DNA of 64,000 bases from Syngnathus acus (GCF_901709675.1 NC_051105.1:4207104-4271103); one strand, 5' to 3'. Counted from the first letter of the stretch, positions 39,891 through 52,931 are shown. The notes: generated by a model from the letters alone, not told the origin. Translations and numbers: made by a program.

Positions 39891-42747
39891 AAAAAGAGGA
39901 GCGGAATCAATGAGTTCGTAATACGGAGTTAAAAACATATACGTACAATATTTTTTGCCAGACAAGGGTTGTACAAGTTCGAACTTGAGGAAAAAACACT
40001 TAATAGGAAATGCCACGGGTATATGGCTTGTTATTTTGTTCCCCTGCAGGAATTAATATGCATGCACAAAGATGTGCAAAATGCCTTATTGGAAAATAAA
40101 ATTAACTGGCATGTTTTTTATTATTAATTACACATTTATTATACATACATAACTTACAAAACCATTATCTTGCAGCAGTTGCAGGACACATACAACAGTC
40201 AACAATCACATTCTACACAATGTTATCTTCAATGAGCCGAATGTAACATGCGTCTTTTGGGGAAGTGGGGGGAGAGATACTTGTACAAAATCCACAAAGG
40301 AAAATCATATTAACCACCATTATTTCTCACATTAAGTGCCATTCCTTTCTGAACAAAACAGAAAGCGGCAATAAATTTCTACAAATGTACAAGAAATTTG
40401 ATGGTCTTATTTCATGTTTCTAATGAATATTAAATATTAAGTGAAGTTGCTCTACAAAAAACTTGAAAGCCAAAGACGAAGACCGAAACTTTTAATCTTG
40501 TCTCTGATCACAGCAGGTGTCACAATCGGATATTCTCCATTGTGTTGTTTATTAATAAAATTGTTTGTTAATAAAAACTAAATTCGTATTTGGCAGCCCA
40601 TTTCAATTTGTTTGTTGGGTGACTCTGGTCCCCGAACATAGACAAAGATACTACCAGTTGTCCGTAGAGAATGAATTGCTTTGATTGTGCACTTTTAGAT
40701 ACAAAAGAATTAATGAAATATGCATATGTCACCAGCCCCTTGTGTGGCGATCCACTGGGTTTTGCATGAAGTTGTTGTGATGGTGAAATTCAAAGTCAGC
40801 CAAGGTACAAGTACTTTTTTTCTCATTAAATATTCCCTTAACTAATACTTAAAGTCAAAGCACGGTCAGTGAAGGAATCACTGCTTTGTCTTAACCATAA
40901 CTTTGTACATGTGTGATTTGCCTGTGTTCATCTGACGTGCCAAATGCCAAATTATTTTGTTCCAGAGGTTTTTCTGATTTCTAATTGTTGTCGAATATAT
41001 TATAAGCAGGCTGGTTGTTAGGTTAGGAAGTAGTTTAATTGTTACCCTTCGCCAATAATCTTCTATCATCTCCGTCCAGTCATATTCGGACAGTCGTAAT
41101 CTCGATGCTTTTAACATGCAGTAGTGTTGCTTGAACTAAAACGAGATCAGGATCATTGCCACTATCCCTCACGCAGTTGCAATCACACCACCAGTGCTGT
41201 CACTTAGCTGATGTTACATGCACTCCAAGTGCAATGACAGCTGCTGCTGTAACATTCATTCACATCCACACAGTGCCACGAGGAAGACGAGTCGCCCGCT
41301 GCAGTCAACTCGAGTAAAGACTCGCTCGTTAATGAGCCGTGAACGTGAACAGGTCATTTCGTCCTGATTGGAGTTGTGGCGTGGTGGCCTTCACAGTTGA
41401 GGAAGAGTTGGCAATAATGAGGGAGAACGCAGCAGGCAGAACACAGAAACCATCACTTAAAGAGCCAAAATGGATGGCCGATAAGATGACAAAGGCCTGT
41501 TCTAATAATAATGACAGATAAGCGCAAAGTCAGCATCCTCTTGTTAAAGTATCATTTTGGGTAGCAACACCTTGATGAGCTCATTATAAACTCAGTCGGA
41601 GAATTTTATGACCATGTGACACTCAGCCGACACTTTAGCTTGCCATACTGAGAGATGTATATTTTGGGTTAATTGACAAGGAGACAAGAGAGAAGAATTT
41701 GGTACATTAGATGCCATTTCACCACGAGGGTGGCGGCCATTGGGAATTTGGGGAAATTCACGGAAGGCCAGTTCATTTCAGGGCCCGTCAAACACCTGCA
41801 GACGATTACATTTCGGCACACGGCAGCCTCATTGATAGGTCGGCGGATCTGAGAGAGGAAGGGTTGCACTGCTGTGGGAGTGATCAATCAAGGCCAATCA
41901 AAGTGGCTGTTCTCGTTCCCTTTAAATATAATTTTTTTAGTCGGACACTAGTGTTTCAACATGGAGGGACATTTGCGAGACTATGCCGCTCAACGTTTGT
42001 TCATTCACACGTAAAATGTCAGACTGGGAAATCCATCTTTTTCAGCTCAACATTTTTGTGGAATGTTGCACAAAGGGGCATTGACAATCCGTTTGCTGGG
42101 GGAAAAATATACAGTATTTGATGTAAGAATTCAGAGTCTTCGCTAGCTTATGCTTCAAGAAAATCCATAGCTGTTAAAAGGCTGCTGTGTATGCTCCGTG
42201 AATGCGCACAAGTGATGCAAAGCATTCTTAACAGCATTCAGCTGTTATAAGTGCACATTGAGATAACCTCTCTTTCTGCTGAAGGACCCTTTTGTTCTCT
42301 ACGTGAGGCCGAAGGACAGCCAGGTGGCGACGGCGATCCACTCTGATAAGGGCTCTCACATCAAGACAAGTACCTGGGGGACTGGCGTCCATTGCGGGAT
42401 CACCGGGCAAGGCCCTCTGCAGGAAGGCATTTGATCCGATTAGATTTACATTTTGCTGCCATGGCATAGCAGCAACACGCTTGTGCAGAGTGCACACTTT
42501 ATTATTTGCTCCATACAGCGCTAATGTTTCATGTTGCTATATGCTTTTTCCAGTAAGATCTAATTATAATGGTCACAAAATAAATGAGTCTATACTTCAT
42601 GAACATACCTGAGATCATGGCAGACTTTGTCCCCGCCAAAATGTGTACCAAACATCTTTGAGTAAGGCTTTATTATATATGCACATTAGAAACTTGTGCA
42701 TGCCAATCCACCATTATTAATATCGAGTCAAATATGTTTAAACATAC

Positions 42748-43053
42748 CGTATTTTCCACACTATAAAGTGCACCGGATTATAAGGCGCACCTTCAATGAA
42801 TGGCCCATTTTAAAACTTTGTCTATATATATGGCGCACCGGATTATAAGGCGCACCTTCAATGAATGGCCCATTTTAAAACTTTGTCCATATATAAGATA
42901 TATACATTTGGCCCGCGGGCCGGACTTTGGACACGCCTGCTGTAGTGGCTCAATATTGGTCCATGTATAAGGCGCACTGGATTATAAGGCGCACTGTCTG
43001 CTTTTGAGAAAATTTGAGGTTTTTAGGTGCGCCTTATAATGCGGAAAATACGG
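42748..43053. mobile_element. Second copy of the CCGTATTTTCC MITE, itself carrying a hAT-like end
   Basis: Begins accgtattttcc and ends ggaaaatacggt, with internal TATAAGGCGCAC motifs and a duplicated internal block (caccttcaatgaatggccc occurs twice). Near 42909-42945 there is a foreign stretch, ggcccgcgggcc then ggacacgcctg, that looks like one end of a hAT-like element. Confidence 0.7.
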
Positions 43054-43794
43054 TAGATATTTTACTTATTATATTTTGGCCAAGCATACCTAATATTATG
43101 AAGTGCATAATAAATAATTGAGCTAGTTTGTAGTCCTATTTTAGAGCTGTCAAAAGGTGTGCAGGCATACCTAATGTTATGTCTACTGATTGTATACTTC
43201 ATACCCGTCCAAACAGCCACATGAGCCAGAATGTTTGCTTGCCTCGAGACAGACACAGATATTAAGTCCTGTCCTATTCCATTAACTTAACCCATCGACT
43301 CCACAGGTGTCTTTGGCCCCTTAAATGACAGCGCTATCACAACACATCAAGACTCAGAATGGAAGAGTGGCAGCACCCAGCCAGCAGCTTGCCCAGTGTG
43401 GGCCCATGTGTGGAAAGATGGGAGGGATAGTGGGATTATACGCTGCAAGCCCGACAACTACTTCCATTCAAGAGGTCAAAATAAAGAACCCGAGAGATCG
43501 TTTGGGGAAAAAAAATGTGTGAGCCCTGGTCTGTGATGTGATCCCCGCTGTTGCCTTCTCCCCGGTGATGCTCACAAAAGTGTTGCGCCTAAAACCTTCT
43601 TGTCTACGGCACCCCTCGGGCTCCCAGATGATTGACAGCTTGTCACATTATCTTACAGCCGTGCTAGTGGAGACAGCGAAAGGGAGAGCAGGAACAGGCG
43701 CGAGAAGTGATACTGGGGTTAGTGCTAAGAGCAGACACACACACCCTTAGGAGCTTCCAGTACACTGTGTAGCAGCTGCAAAGTGAAAATTCTG

Positions 43795-43815
43795 CGTGTG
43801 TGTGTGTGTGTGTGT
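43795..43815 (+). repeat. (GT)n microsatellite
   Basis: About 10 GT units followed by imperfect GT-rich sequence. Confidence 0.9.
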
Positions 43816-45214
43816 ATGTGCGTCTCTGTGTGCTTAATAGAAGAGCCCAGATGTATTTGCATCAGGTGTACAATGCTGATATTTAGGTTGGTGTAAAGGA
43901 CAATCCACTATTCCTTGAGATGATCATCATACTGTTGGCTATTTTTTGTGCAAGTTGTACCTGGAATTTGTTAAAGGTATGACTTTGCAGTCATATATCC
44001 CAGTAAAATATTGGTCAGATACAGAATTTGTTTTGTGGCATTTAAAGATATTCTGCAAGAGTATTTTCTAGATTATAAATCGCAGTTTTTTTTCCATAGT
44101 TTGCCCAGTGGTGCGATTTATGTGTGGACAATGAAGCTCACCCATGCTCTGTTCTACGGGATCAATCAGATTTCATTTTCATAACAAGCAGGGGCGGAGC
44201 TCCGATGTTGTGTCTAGGACAGCGGTTATTTTTTTTTTCCATTTTCATTCATGACGGCTGTGGTTCAACAATTCTCCAAATTTCACTTGTTACGTGTGCA
44301 GATCAGTGCACCAGACACATCACCAAACACAAATACCACTCTGATCTTTAGCTTTACTGAACATTTGAGTATGTGGCTGCTATCATGTGTGTTAATGCTT
44401 AATGGCACAATATAACATTTAAACACAAAAGAATGTAAGACATTAAAAGCAAAGTAGATTGATTATTTGACCCACGTTTGTTGACCTCGGAAACCTACCT
44501 GGTTAATATACAACTACCATTTCTTAAATGAATTCAGGACCATTACTTATAGTAGTTGAGCATAATTTCAAAATGTATTCGACAGCTGAATTCAAAAGGG
44601 CTAAGATACATTTGGAGAAATACGTAGATACACGATTTTATTGGTAATTTAGTTTCACACTTGGTGGGGGGGGCACGATTTCCCCACCATATCTTGTTTG
44701 AAGGCTTAACAAGACACAACCTGACACCAGAAGACCTCAAAAGCTTCCAAGTACCACCCCAACAGTCAACTTTTCAGAAGAACCTGTCATTCCATTTGTG
44801 ACAAAGCGACTTATTGTGACGTTTATTCGTCATGAAATCTCACCGTGTGACTCGTTGCAAAGATTTAGAACCTCATCGTCACTCGAGGTCAATGACCGTT
44901 GGCAACAGAGAGACAGAGGTTGACGTTCAGGCCATCTTAAAATAGAAACAGCAGAGGTAAAACCTTACAATATATGGGAATCATGTCGGCAGATGTGCTT
45001 GCCCACATGGGTTGGGACCTTTCAGGGCTCTGGCGAGCACAGGTTTGCTTCTCAAATTAGAATGACGGCTGTCACAATGCAACTCGTATCAAGTTCCAGA
45101 GATGGAAGTGACAGCTGAATGACAGTGACTTGTTGCTGCTGTTGTCAGTTTTAGGTTGTGTCTAACCCCTCCAAAATAAGTTAACGTAAAGTCTTGTTTA
45201 GAATGTTTTTCTCC

Positions 45215-45275
45215 AATTCCAGGCTGGAGCCACAAACTGGCCAATCACAGGGCAGAACATACACGACTGTCTTGC
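45215..45275 (-). mobile_element. SINE body fragment
   Basis: The minus strand reads tgccctgtgattggccagtt then tgtggctcc, a diverged piece of the same SINE body. Confidence 0.35.
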
Positions 45276-45791
45276 TTGGACAGGTCCATTCCAAGCGCAA
45301 GATGAAGAAATGCAGATGTCAGTTGAATTATTTGTAAAATAATAGCTTGTTGACTAAATGGTAATAATATTCTAATAAAGTGAGGCTAACTACACGTTTG
45401 TGGTTGCAAAATGAGTTTAGGGCTACCTCTTTTGAATTATTACTAAAATAAATTGAGGGCAAGTAAGCTTTATAGAGACAGTGTTGTTCCTTAATACTGC
45501 TGTCTAGATTTCCCTTGTACACAGTTAATAATAATAATAATGATAATAATAATTAAAAACAAATTCAAATATATATATATTTTTTAACATCTATTCCAAT
45601 CAATTCAATCGCCAATGGCCAATCACAGCGCAATACTGAATATATTTTTGAATTGTCAGCTTTGTAAATATAATGTCAGTATAATGATTTGCAAATGTGA
45701 ATAGGCTGTTTGAAATATAAATATGTCAAAAAAAGAAAATAATTCTCAGCTTTGGATTTGTCTTTGCTCTTAATTACTAATGACAAGCATA

Positions 45792-45794
<3 letters not shown>

Positions 45795-45829
<35 letters not shown>
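45795..45829 (+). repeat. (TA)n microsatellite
   Basis: About 17 uninterrupted TA units. Confidence 0.95.
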
Positions 45830-45832
<3 letters not shown>

Positions 45833-47500
45833 CAATGATCATTTGAATAATCGTGATTTCAAATGTTACCAAACTAATCACGATTAACATTTTATTTCAT
45901 AATTGAGGGGCCCTACTGAGAGGTGTAGGCTAATTTCTCTGGGTATACATCATTTGACATTCCACTTAAAAAAAAAAAAAAGAAAAAACACCCCTTCTTC
46001 CTCTGTCTGCAAGGCTGCCTTAAACATAAAGGCTGTGCATGGATGAGTGAGTCAACAAATTACCACAGCCACTAAACGGGGCAAAAAAATGATCCATATC
46101 CAGCACCAGTCCTTACCTTAGCTCTTTTTGTCTGAGGCTTTTAAATAAACATGATCTTTGCTCATTGCATTTAGTTAAGCGCGTCCCTCCACATGCTTGA
46201 CTGCTTGTGTCCATCAACTCGAGGGAGCCCAGCTAACACACATGAAACCCGCTACAGCTGCTGCTCTAACCTTTGAGTGTCTCCTAAGGAGCGCAGTGAT
46301 ATTTGCACTTAATAAAATTATGCCTACCGGGAGAATATGCCGCTGACATTTGCCATTTGTCAAGTTGAGGTGGCAGCGAGAGCTTTATGAGTCATTAGTG
46401 TTCCGAAGTGTGTGTGTGTAAGACAGAGAAAGAGAGTTAATCAGTCCACAGTGACAGTCAATGTTGAATGTAGTGTACAGGAAGGAAATATTAATTGTCT
46501 TTTCATACAGCTATATAAGGAAGAGAGCTATCCACAAAATTACGTCTAATTTATTTACACCAGACGAAAAAAGATTTGATTGTTTGCAACAGCTCAGGTA
46601 GAAGCCGTCAATTGCAATTTTCCGTCTCGTCTGTTTTACGCAGCCAATCAGGATGTGAAAAGAGATGCCAATCAAATTTGCTTAACAAATATAACTTCTG
46701 GCTCGTCACCTGTCACATATTATTGATCCATAAACCGGGACACACATATGATACGCACAAACCTGTGCACATATAGTCAAATATAATCAAAGAGTCAACA
46801 CGAGAGAGAATAACTCCGTCCTTCATGGTGTGTGTGATGTTGTGCTCGGCAGTGATTCTTCTTCCAGACAGTGAAGATCTGATTTGGAAAGACACAGATT
46901 TTTGGTATTTACCGTGACAGCATCACAGCAAATTATTTGCACAGTAAGGACAGAGAAAGAGGTTGATGGTCCAATCTCTGTAACAATCATTTTCACATCT
47001 CCAATTTACCTTGACATGAATTGCGATTGAACTGCTGAAACTTTTAAATATTGTGATGCAAGTGCAATGCATTATGGGACATTTACGTTTCTGATTGCCC
47101 ATATAACATTTTTAGTGTGACTGAAAATACTGAATCTGATCATAATTTTAATCTGAACTCTGATCGGATTGAAGAAATGTTGGCCATGTAAACATAGCCA
47201 GATGAACATCCAGGGATATAGTATAATAAATATAGTAGATAGTAAAAACATAATGAGCAGTCTCAAGCAGGAGCTAATGACAGTCACAGTGAGGACAAGA
47301 CACTCACACTCAGACTTGGCAACATCACAAGCCACCTGACCATGCGCCACCTCTTAAAATGACATGTACATTTTTTTCTATACATTTTATGATTTTATTT
47401 TTTGTGTTCAAAACATTTAAAAAGTGTTTAAAGGTGTGTTTTAATAAGTCAAATGTGTTTAAAGTAGTGTTACTACTGTAAAAAAAATGTCACTGAAGAT

Positions 47501-48212
47501 CACAGGTGTCAAACTCAAGGCCCGGGGGCCAGATACGGCCCGCCACATCATTTTATGTGGCCCGCAAAGTCAAATTGTGCATCAAATTCATGTGTCATTA
47601 CTAGAATTGCAAATTGTCTTCACTTAATATCTTTTTTTTTTTTAATATTTGACCAGTTTTTATTCTTCTGATTTGAAAACGAGTTACCGTATTTTCCGGA
47701 CTATAAGGCGCACCGGACTATAAGGCGCACCTTCAATGAATGGCCCATTTTAAAACTTTATCCTTATATAAGGCGCACCGGACTATAAAGCGCACCATTA
47801 ATGCATCATGTCAGATTTTTAATCCAAATCAAATCATTCTCCATTTTATCTTTTTTATTTCAACTTCAGATGCAACAAATCACAAAATAATGATCCATAG
47901 TCTTTTTGATTCATGATTCATTTACTTATGATTGATTTCATGACATAATACTTCGGGCCAGTTTAAATTTAGGAATTTGGTCCATATATAAGGCGCACCG
48001 GACTATAAGGCGCACTGTCGGCTTTTGAGAAAATTTTAGGTTTTTAGGTGCGCCTTATAGTCCGGAAAATACGCTATTTGTTTGTTTTGTAGCTTTTACT
48101 GTCTATAATATGAGGTGCTCGTACATTTATTTGGGTTGACAGTCATAATGGCCATCCTAAAGAAGCGATGACTACAATGCGGCCCGCCAAAAAAACGAGT
48201 TTGACACCCCTG
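47501..48212. mobile_element. Non-autonomous hAT-like element, interrupted by a second transposon
   Basis: Terminal inverted repeats CACAGGTGTCAAACTC (left) and the reverse complement of CAGGGGTGTCAAACTC (right) enclose 712 bp. They are flanked by an imperfect 8-bp target duplication, ctgaagat (47493-47500) and ctgtagat (48213-48220). An 8-bp duplication is a hAT hallmark. There is no transposase. The element at 47687-48074 sits inside it; without that insert it matches the copy at 59622-59868. Confidence 0.8.
47687..48074. mobile_element. MITE with CCGTATTTTCCGG termini inserted in the hAT-like element
   Basis: A 388-bp element with about 28-bp inverted repeats starting CCGTATTTTCCGG and differing at the terminal base, flanked by TA on both sides (47685-47686 and 48075-48076). 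The TA duplication is confirmed by the uninterrupted copy at 59622-59868. It contains several internal copies of a TATAAGGCGCAC motif. It has no coding capacity; the superfamily is not assigned beyond the TA target. Confidence 0.82.
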
Positions 48213-49854
48213 CTGTAGATTTTTCAGTGTTTAGATGAGACCAGTAACACAAACGACCAGCATCCTAATCAAAATACAAAAACACTGCTTTTTGCTTTAA
48301 TATCGGTTTTAAATGAAAACTTCTCACCTGCTATTTGCGTTTTTGGAACTTCAGAACTTTTAAACATGTCACTTTGTCATTTTGATATATTCTTTCCCCA
48401 GTGCTCACAAAGCAAAGTCACTTCTTGTGCAATTACCTTTTATTATGCACTTTCCCTGTAATGTCACATCCATTTTCTGCTCCCTCACTCCCAAACGACC
48501 ATATGCATGCGCAATTTAGCATAATAGCAGAATTAAAAACACAAAATTATAAGGTAATGTCTCACCAAGGGCTATGCATAGTCACATTAAAAACGCTTTC
48601 TCAGTGATCTGTAAGATTGCTCTCTGCGGGAAAATGTAATTGTTTGAGCACAGCACCCCCTGCAGGTATGCATTATTTTGTGCTAATAATACCCTCCGTG
48701 CGCATGAAGTCTTAGGTAACCTTTCACTGCAATTACAGGCCTTTCTGCTTTGATCGGTGGATAATTGAATTGGGTTAAGCACGTATGATTTCTCTGTGAA
48801 ATTTCGACCCATATTTCAGTCTCGCCTGCAAGATTAGACAAAGCACCGGTGGCCCTGTAATTAAAGAAGCCAGGTGTACAAGTAGGGAGGCAAACAACCA
48901 GAGTCACTTGAACGGGACTGATTAGGTATTTAGTGAAAATTAGATTTTGCTACTCGGGTGACAAAGTGTGCCATTTCGTTTGGTGCTCTGCGTTCAGTGG
49001 GGTGGCAATCGACTAGCGCACAAATCGAAAAGGACTTTTTTTTTAAACATTTCCACAGTGGTATAAACCTGGGGGTACATGCCAAGCATGAAAGAGGATT
49101 TTTAATTAAATATTGGGGATGATTTGATTTTTTTTTGGAAGGGGGCCTAACAATGAGGGAAAAGCCTTTTTTTTTTTTTTTTTACGTCAAAAACTAAAGT
49201 CATTTAAAACTATCGACCCCACTACGACAGGGTTTCCGAATCTGCTGTCTTGAGCCCAACATGGGTCGCGACAAAGCTATTAGATCACAGAGAGTAAAAG
49301 GCTGTAATCTACTCGAATGATGCTGGCATGCAAGTTATTGGCAAAAAGGCTGTTGGATTCATTTTTTGAATTGGTGTATTGAATCTGACAAAATTCAAAC
49401 ACGCAATGACAAAGTACACAGCAAAACCAGAAACTCTTCTAGGCCATATCTATACAGTATCTGTCTCTCTCTTTCTCTCTCTCTCAAGATGATATTTGGC
49501 TGCGACCTCACACCAAAAAGCCAAAAGTGCGAGGTCAAAAAGTGACACTTTGGTCTTCAGGGAGTGACAGCTGCGGCCAGTGGATAGGCGCCAAGCGACA
49601 AAATGGAAAACAAGCAAGCTTTTCTACCTTCATTTTCAGTGGAATGGATTTTAATCAACACATTATGCCAGTTGTTAATTGCTTTTCCCACCTGCTGCTA
49701 AAATAATTAGCTACTTTTTCCAAATTATTGTAGTAATAGCCATCTGGTTGGAAACGCGTGGACAAGATCAGGCCTGGACCTGGCAGGAACGCTGACAAGA
49801 CAGGCGATGCAGGCGGTCGGTTGCTACCTTATCTATAAAGCAAAGAATTTTTTT

Positions 49855-49925
49855 TAATCGCCCTGCGATTAGCTACAGCGACCAGTCCAGGGTATAACAG
49901 ACCCCTACCCAAAGGTTGCTGCCGC
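49855..49925 (+). mobile_element. SINE tail fragment
   Basis: Contains ccctgcgattagctacagcg then accagtccagggtataacag, matching the 3' half of the fish SINE family; the head is absent. Confidence 0.45.
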
Positions 49926-52088
49926 TTACCCTCAAACATAATGAAGAAAAATAAAAAAATGGACTAAGCACTGAGCATTGATTATTTAGGTGGTGTCGCA
50001 CATTCTAGTTTAATTTGTGACGAGTGATCGTCACATGGTGTGTATTAGAGAAGTCAATATTTGAGGAAATAGGGTATTTATGACTAATTTCACTTCAAGA
50101 ATTTGCATCTTGAGTTGTAGTTTTTGAGTTGTAGTGAGTAGAATGAGAAAAGGTGCGTTCAGTAAAAGTGATGGTAGGGATCTTAAGGTAACATCTCACT
50201 GGGAAGGAAACAAGCCTGCGCAGCCAGTGGTGGACTTTAATTATAGGCAATCTCCACTTTCAGACAGACACCACACTTAAGAACTTCCTGGCCAATTACC
50301 AAAGTGCCTTAAGTAAGCTGCGGACATGCATGATGGAAATTGACGGGCGGAGGGTAGGTGGGCGAAAAACAACGGGCCCCGTATGAAGCGGCGTCTTTCG
50401 CAGAGGCAATTAAAAGACACAAATGTTACACCACGCAGGGCTCAAATGAGAAGAAAAGAGGAGAGAGGCGCTTTGATGAGTCGGTTGTGAGCTTAGTAGA
50501 GCTTAAGAGGCGATGGTGGCGGAGAAGAAAAGGGGGGGGCAAATTAAAGACTGTTGATTAGCGCGAGGCCCGATGTCACACTGTTTCCCTACAGGACCAT
50601 ATGTCCCTCAGAGAACTCACTCGTCGAGGGCCTGGAATGTGCCACAAAAAGTCAAGATTTCTATAGAGCGACTGGGTGTCCCACCGGCAGCTGATTCTCT
50701 GCTGCGCTCCGTCGCGTTCATTATCACGAGCAAGGTCCCGTACACACTTCATGCAAAATTAGCAGGCTTTTGAATGGACAATCCAAGAGCCTGTCTCCTT
50801 TATTGGGCTAATTATGTGTCTAACAAGGGTCCTTGTTAAGGGGGAAACGCTCAACTCTATGAATTTGAGTACATTAGTCAATTGGTTCTGAAACTAACCC
50901 TGACTGAGTGTCAGAAAGAAATTGTAGAATACAATTTGAGGACAAAAAGAAGTTTAAAATTGATGCACACTAAAGTATGTTTGTGTCTTCTTGGATTCCA
51001 TTTCAACAATGCAATGAGTCCTGACTTGTTTTCATAAGATGCCACTTTTAACAACAATTTAAAATCTGTCTTGAGCATATAAAGCATAAAACTAGTGCTG
51101 GGGAAAAAAAAAAGAATGAGGTCATGGACTCTATGGAAACAGATTGAACTATTCCTAACCACTAAGTGGTGGTGTCATACCTGAGCAGCTTAATAAAAAA
51201 TGGCTTACCTTGCTCATCATCATTTGACTCGTATGAGGTCCATCCTCATTTTTGTGTGCATTGTCATCCCGGCCTTGTCAAAGCAATTGCATTGCTTGCA
51301 TAGAATCCATCTACGGTTCTGTAATTGAATGAATATTTCTTCTTCACCAAAGTACACTGAAAAAGAACAGTTTGTTGAATTTATTTTACTAAGTGGTTGC
51401 ACAAAATAAAAGCACCTGGATCAAAATATTTTTTGGAGTGGAGCGATAGTCAATCGCAGTAAACATTCTGGAATGAACAATAGCATCTTTGAACTGCTCA
51501 ACTGCACTTACCATCTGGTTTGTTTGTTTTGTTTCCCAATGGACTCTGGTAGAGCCATTTATTTGGTCAAGTGGTCATTTGGAGTGCATTGTTCTCCATA
51601 GGAAAACCAATAAAATGACACAAAAAAGACAATTAGCAACTTACCAAAGTTGTGATCACTCGAAAATGTGGTCAGCACTCAGTGGAATGCTGACTTCCAC
51701 CAAGTGGCACTAACTGTGTCCTGTGGGTGGCCATAATTGAGACGGATACGATCCTTGCTGCATCTGAGTTTGAGGGAGATTATGAATTGAAAAAGTCATG
51801 TGATATCAGTATTTACAAAAAGAAACTACTCTTCTTCCTTATGAATGACCATAAGCCTTTAATTAGAAGATAGGTTTGTAGAGAGATTTAATAATATTCA
51901 CAGTCTTATATATATATAATCTATTTTTTTTTTCTTCAGTGAACACTTCAAATAACATCAGTGCGTGTAAAAAACTGAGTAAAGCTCCAAATAATCTTAA
52001 TAGCTGCATACAAACAAATACATTGGGGACACGATGCAACATTACCAAATCAAATCGCTAATAACAACACATCAAAAGTGAAGATAAG

Positions 52089-52530
52089 GTAATACTCGGC
52101 GTTGTTGTGAATCACGAAAGTAATATTCAGTCGGGCAAAGATTTTCAGCTTCACGCACTTCTTTAAACACATTGCTATTATTCCGATCACCAGTTTATGT
52201 AAGTGAGAATTCTCACTTTAATGTCAGAATTCTCACTTTAAAGTCAGAATTCCCACTCAGAATTCTGACTTTAAAGTCGCCATTCTGACTTTAAAGTCGG
52301 CATTCTGACTTTTAAGTCCGAATTCCCACTTTAAAGTCAGAATTCTGATTTTTCTCAGAATTCTGGTAATACTTGGCTTTGTTGTGAATCACTAAAGTAA
52401 TATCCAGTCGGGTAGGGATTTTCGGCTTCACGCACTTGTTTAAACACAATGTTATTATTCCGATCACCAGTTTATATAAGTGAGAATTCTCACTTTAAAG
52501 TCAGGATTCCGAGAAAAAAAGTCAGAATCC
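52089..52530 (+). repeat. Tandem duplication with 277-bp period just past NALCN
   Basis: Copy 1 starts at 52089 and copy 2 at 52366 (gtaatactcggcgttgttgt versus gtaatacttggctttgttgt). Both run through ttattccgatcaccagttta. The second copy is shorter. It lies 0.4-0.85 kb beyond the NALCN stop and may be in its 3' UTR. Confidence 0.9.
52207..52366 (+). repeat. ~20-bp minisatellite of palindromic GAATTC/TTTAAA motifs
   Basis: Repeated units of the form CAGAATTCTGACTTTAAAGT. Each holds two palindromes (GAATTC, TTTAAA), so the array can fold on itself in many registers. It forms the 3' part of copy 1 of the 277-bp duplication. Confidence 0.88.
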
Positions 52531-52931
52531 TGTCACCCCCCCCTTTTTTTTTTTCTTCCCTGTCCCTAATCCTCTTCTGTATCTTCCGTACAGAAGTGTA
52601 TAAAGTGACCATAAGAAAATCCATATGGATATGATAAATAAAGTGAAAGCGACATGAAAAGAGCCTTGCAGCTGAATATACAAACAAGAGCGGCTTTTCC
52701 TTCATCGATCCAGCGTGTCCTCGTCGCTCACACTTGCCAGATGTGCCTACAAAGCAACATTTGCAGAGGACAGGAAATATGTTTCCCAGAGGTATCAGCT
52801 TGACGTTTTGGCTAAAATAGTGTCTCTAGATTCAAAATAATACAGTTTCTTCATTGACCCAGTCAGGAGTCAACACATACATCCAAGGTCATTAAAAGTA
52901 AAAAAAAAAAAAAAGCACAGTGCCGATAGAC

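Larger units (their letters stand above)
39900..51380. other. Intergenic region between NALCN and TMTC4
   Basis: No coding exon recognised. It contains DNA transposon copies at 42.7-43.1 kb and 47.5-48.2 kb, SINE scraps, TA and GT microsatellites, and several unique GC-balanced blocks (41.69-41.90, 42.23-42.50, 46.06-46.42, 49.55-49.75, 50.18-50.45 kb) that look constrained. Confidence 0.7.

Noticed and set aside
44040-44360. Possible DNA transposon fragment (ataaatcgc...gtgcgatttat)
   Set aside because: Resembles a known fish repeat motif, but no terminal repeats or target duplication could be defined.
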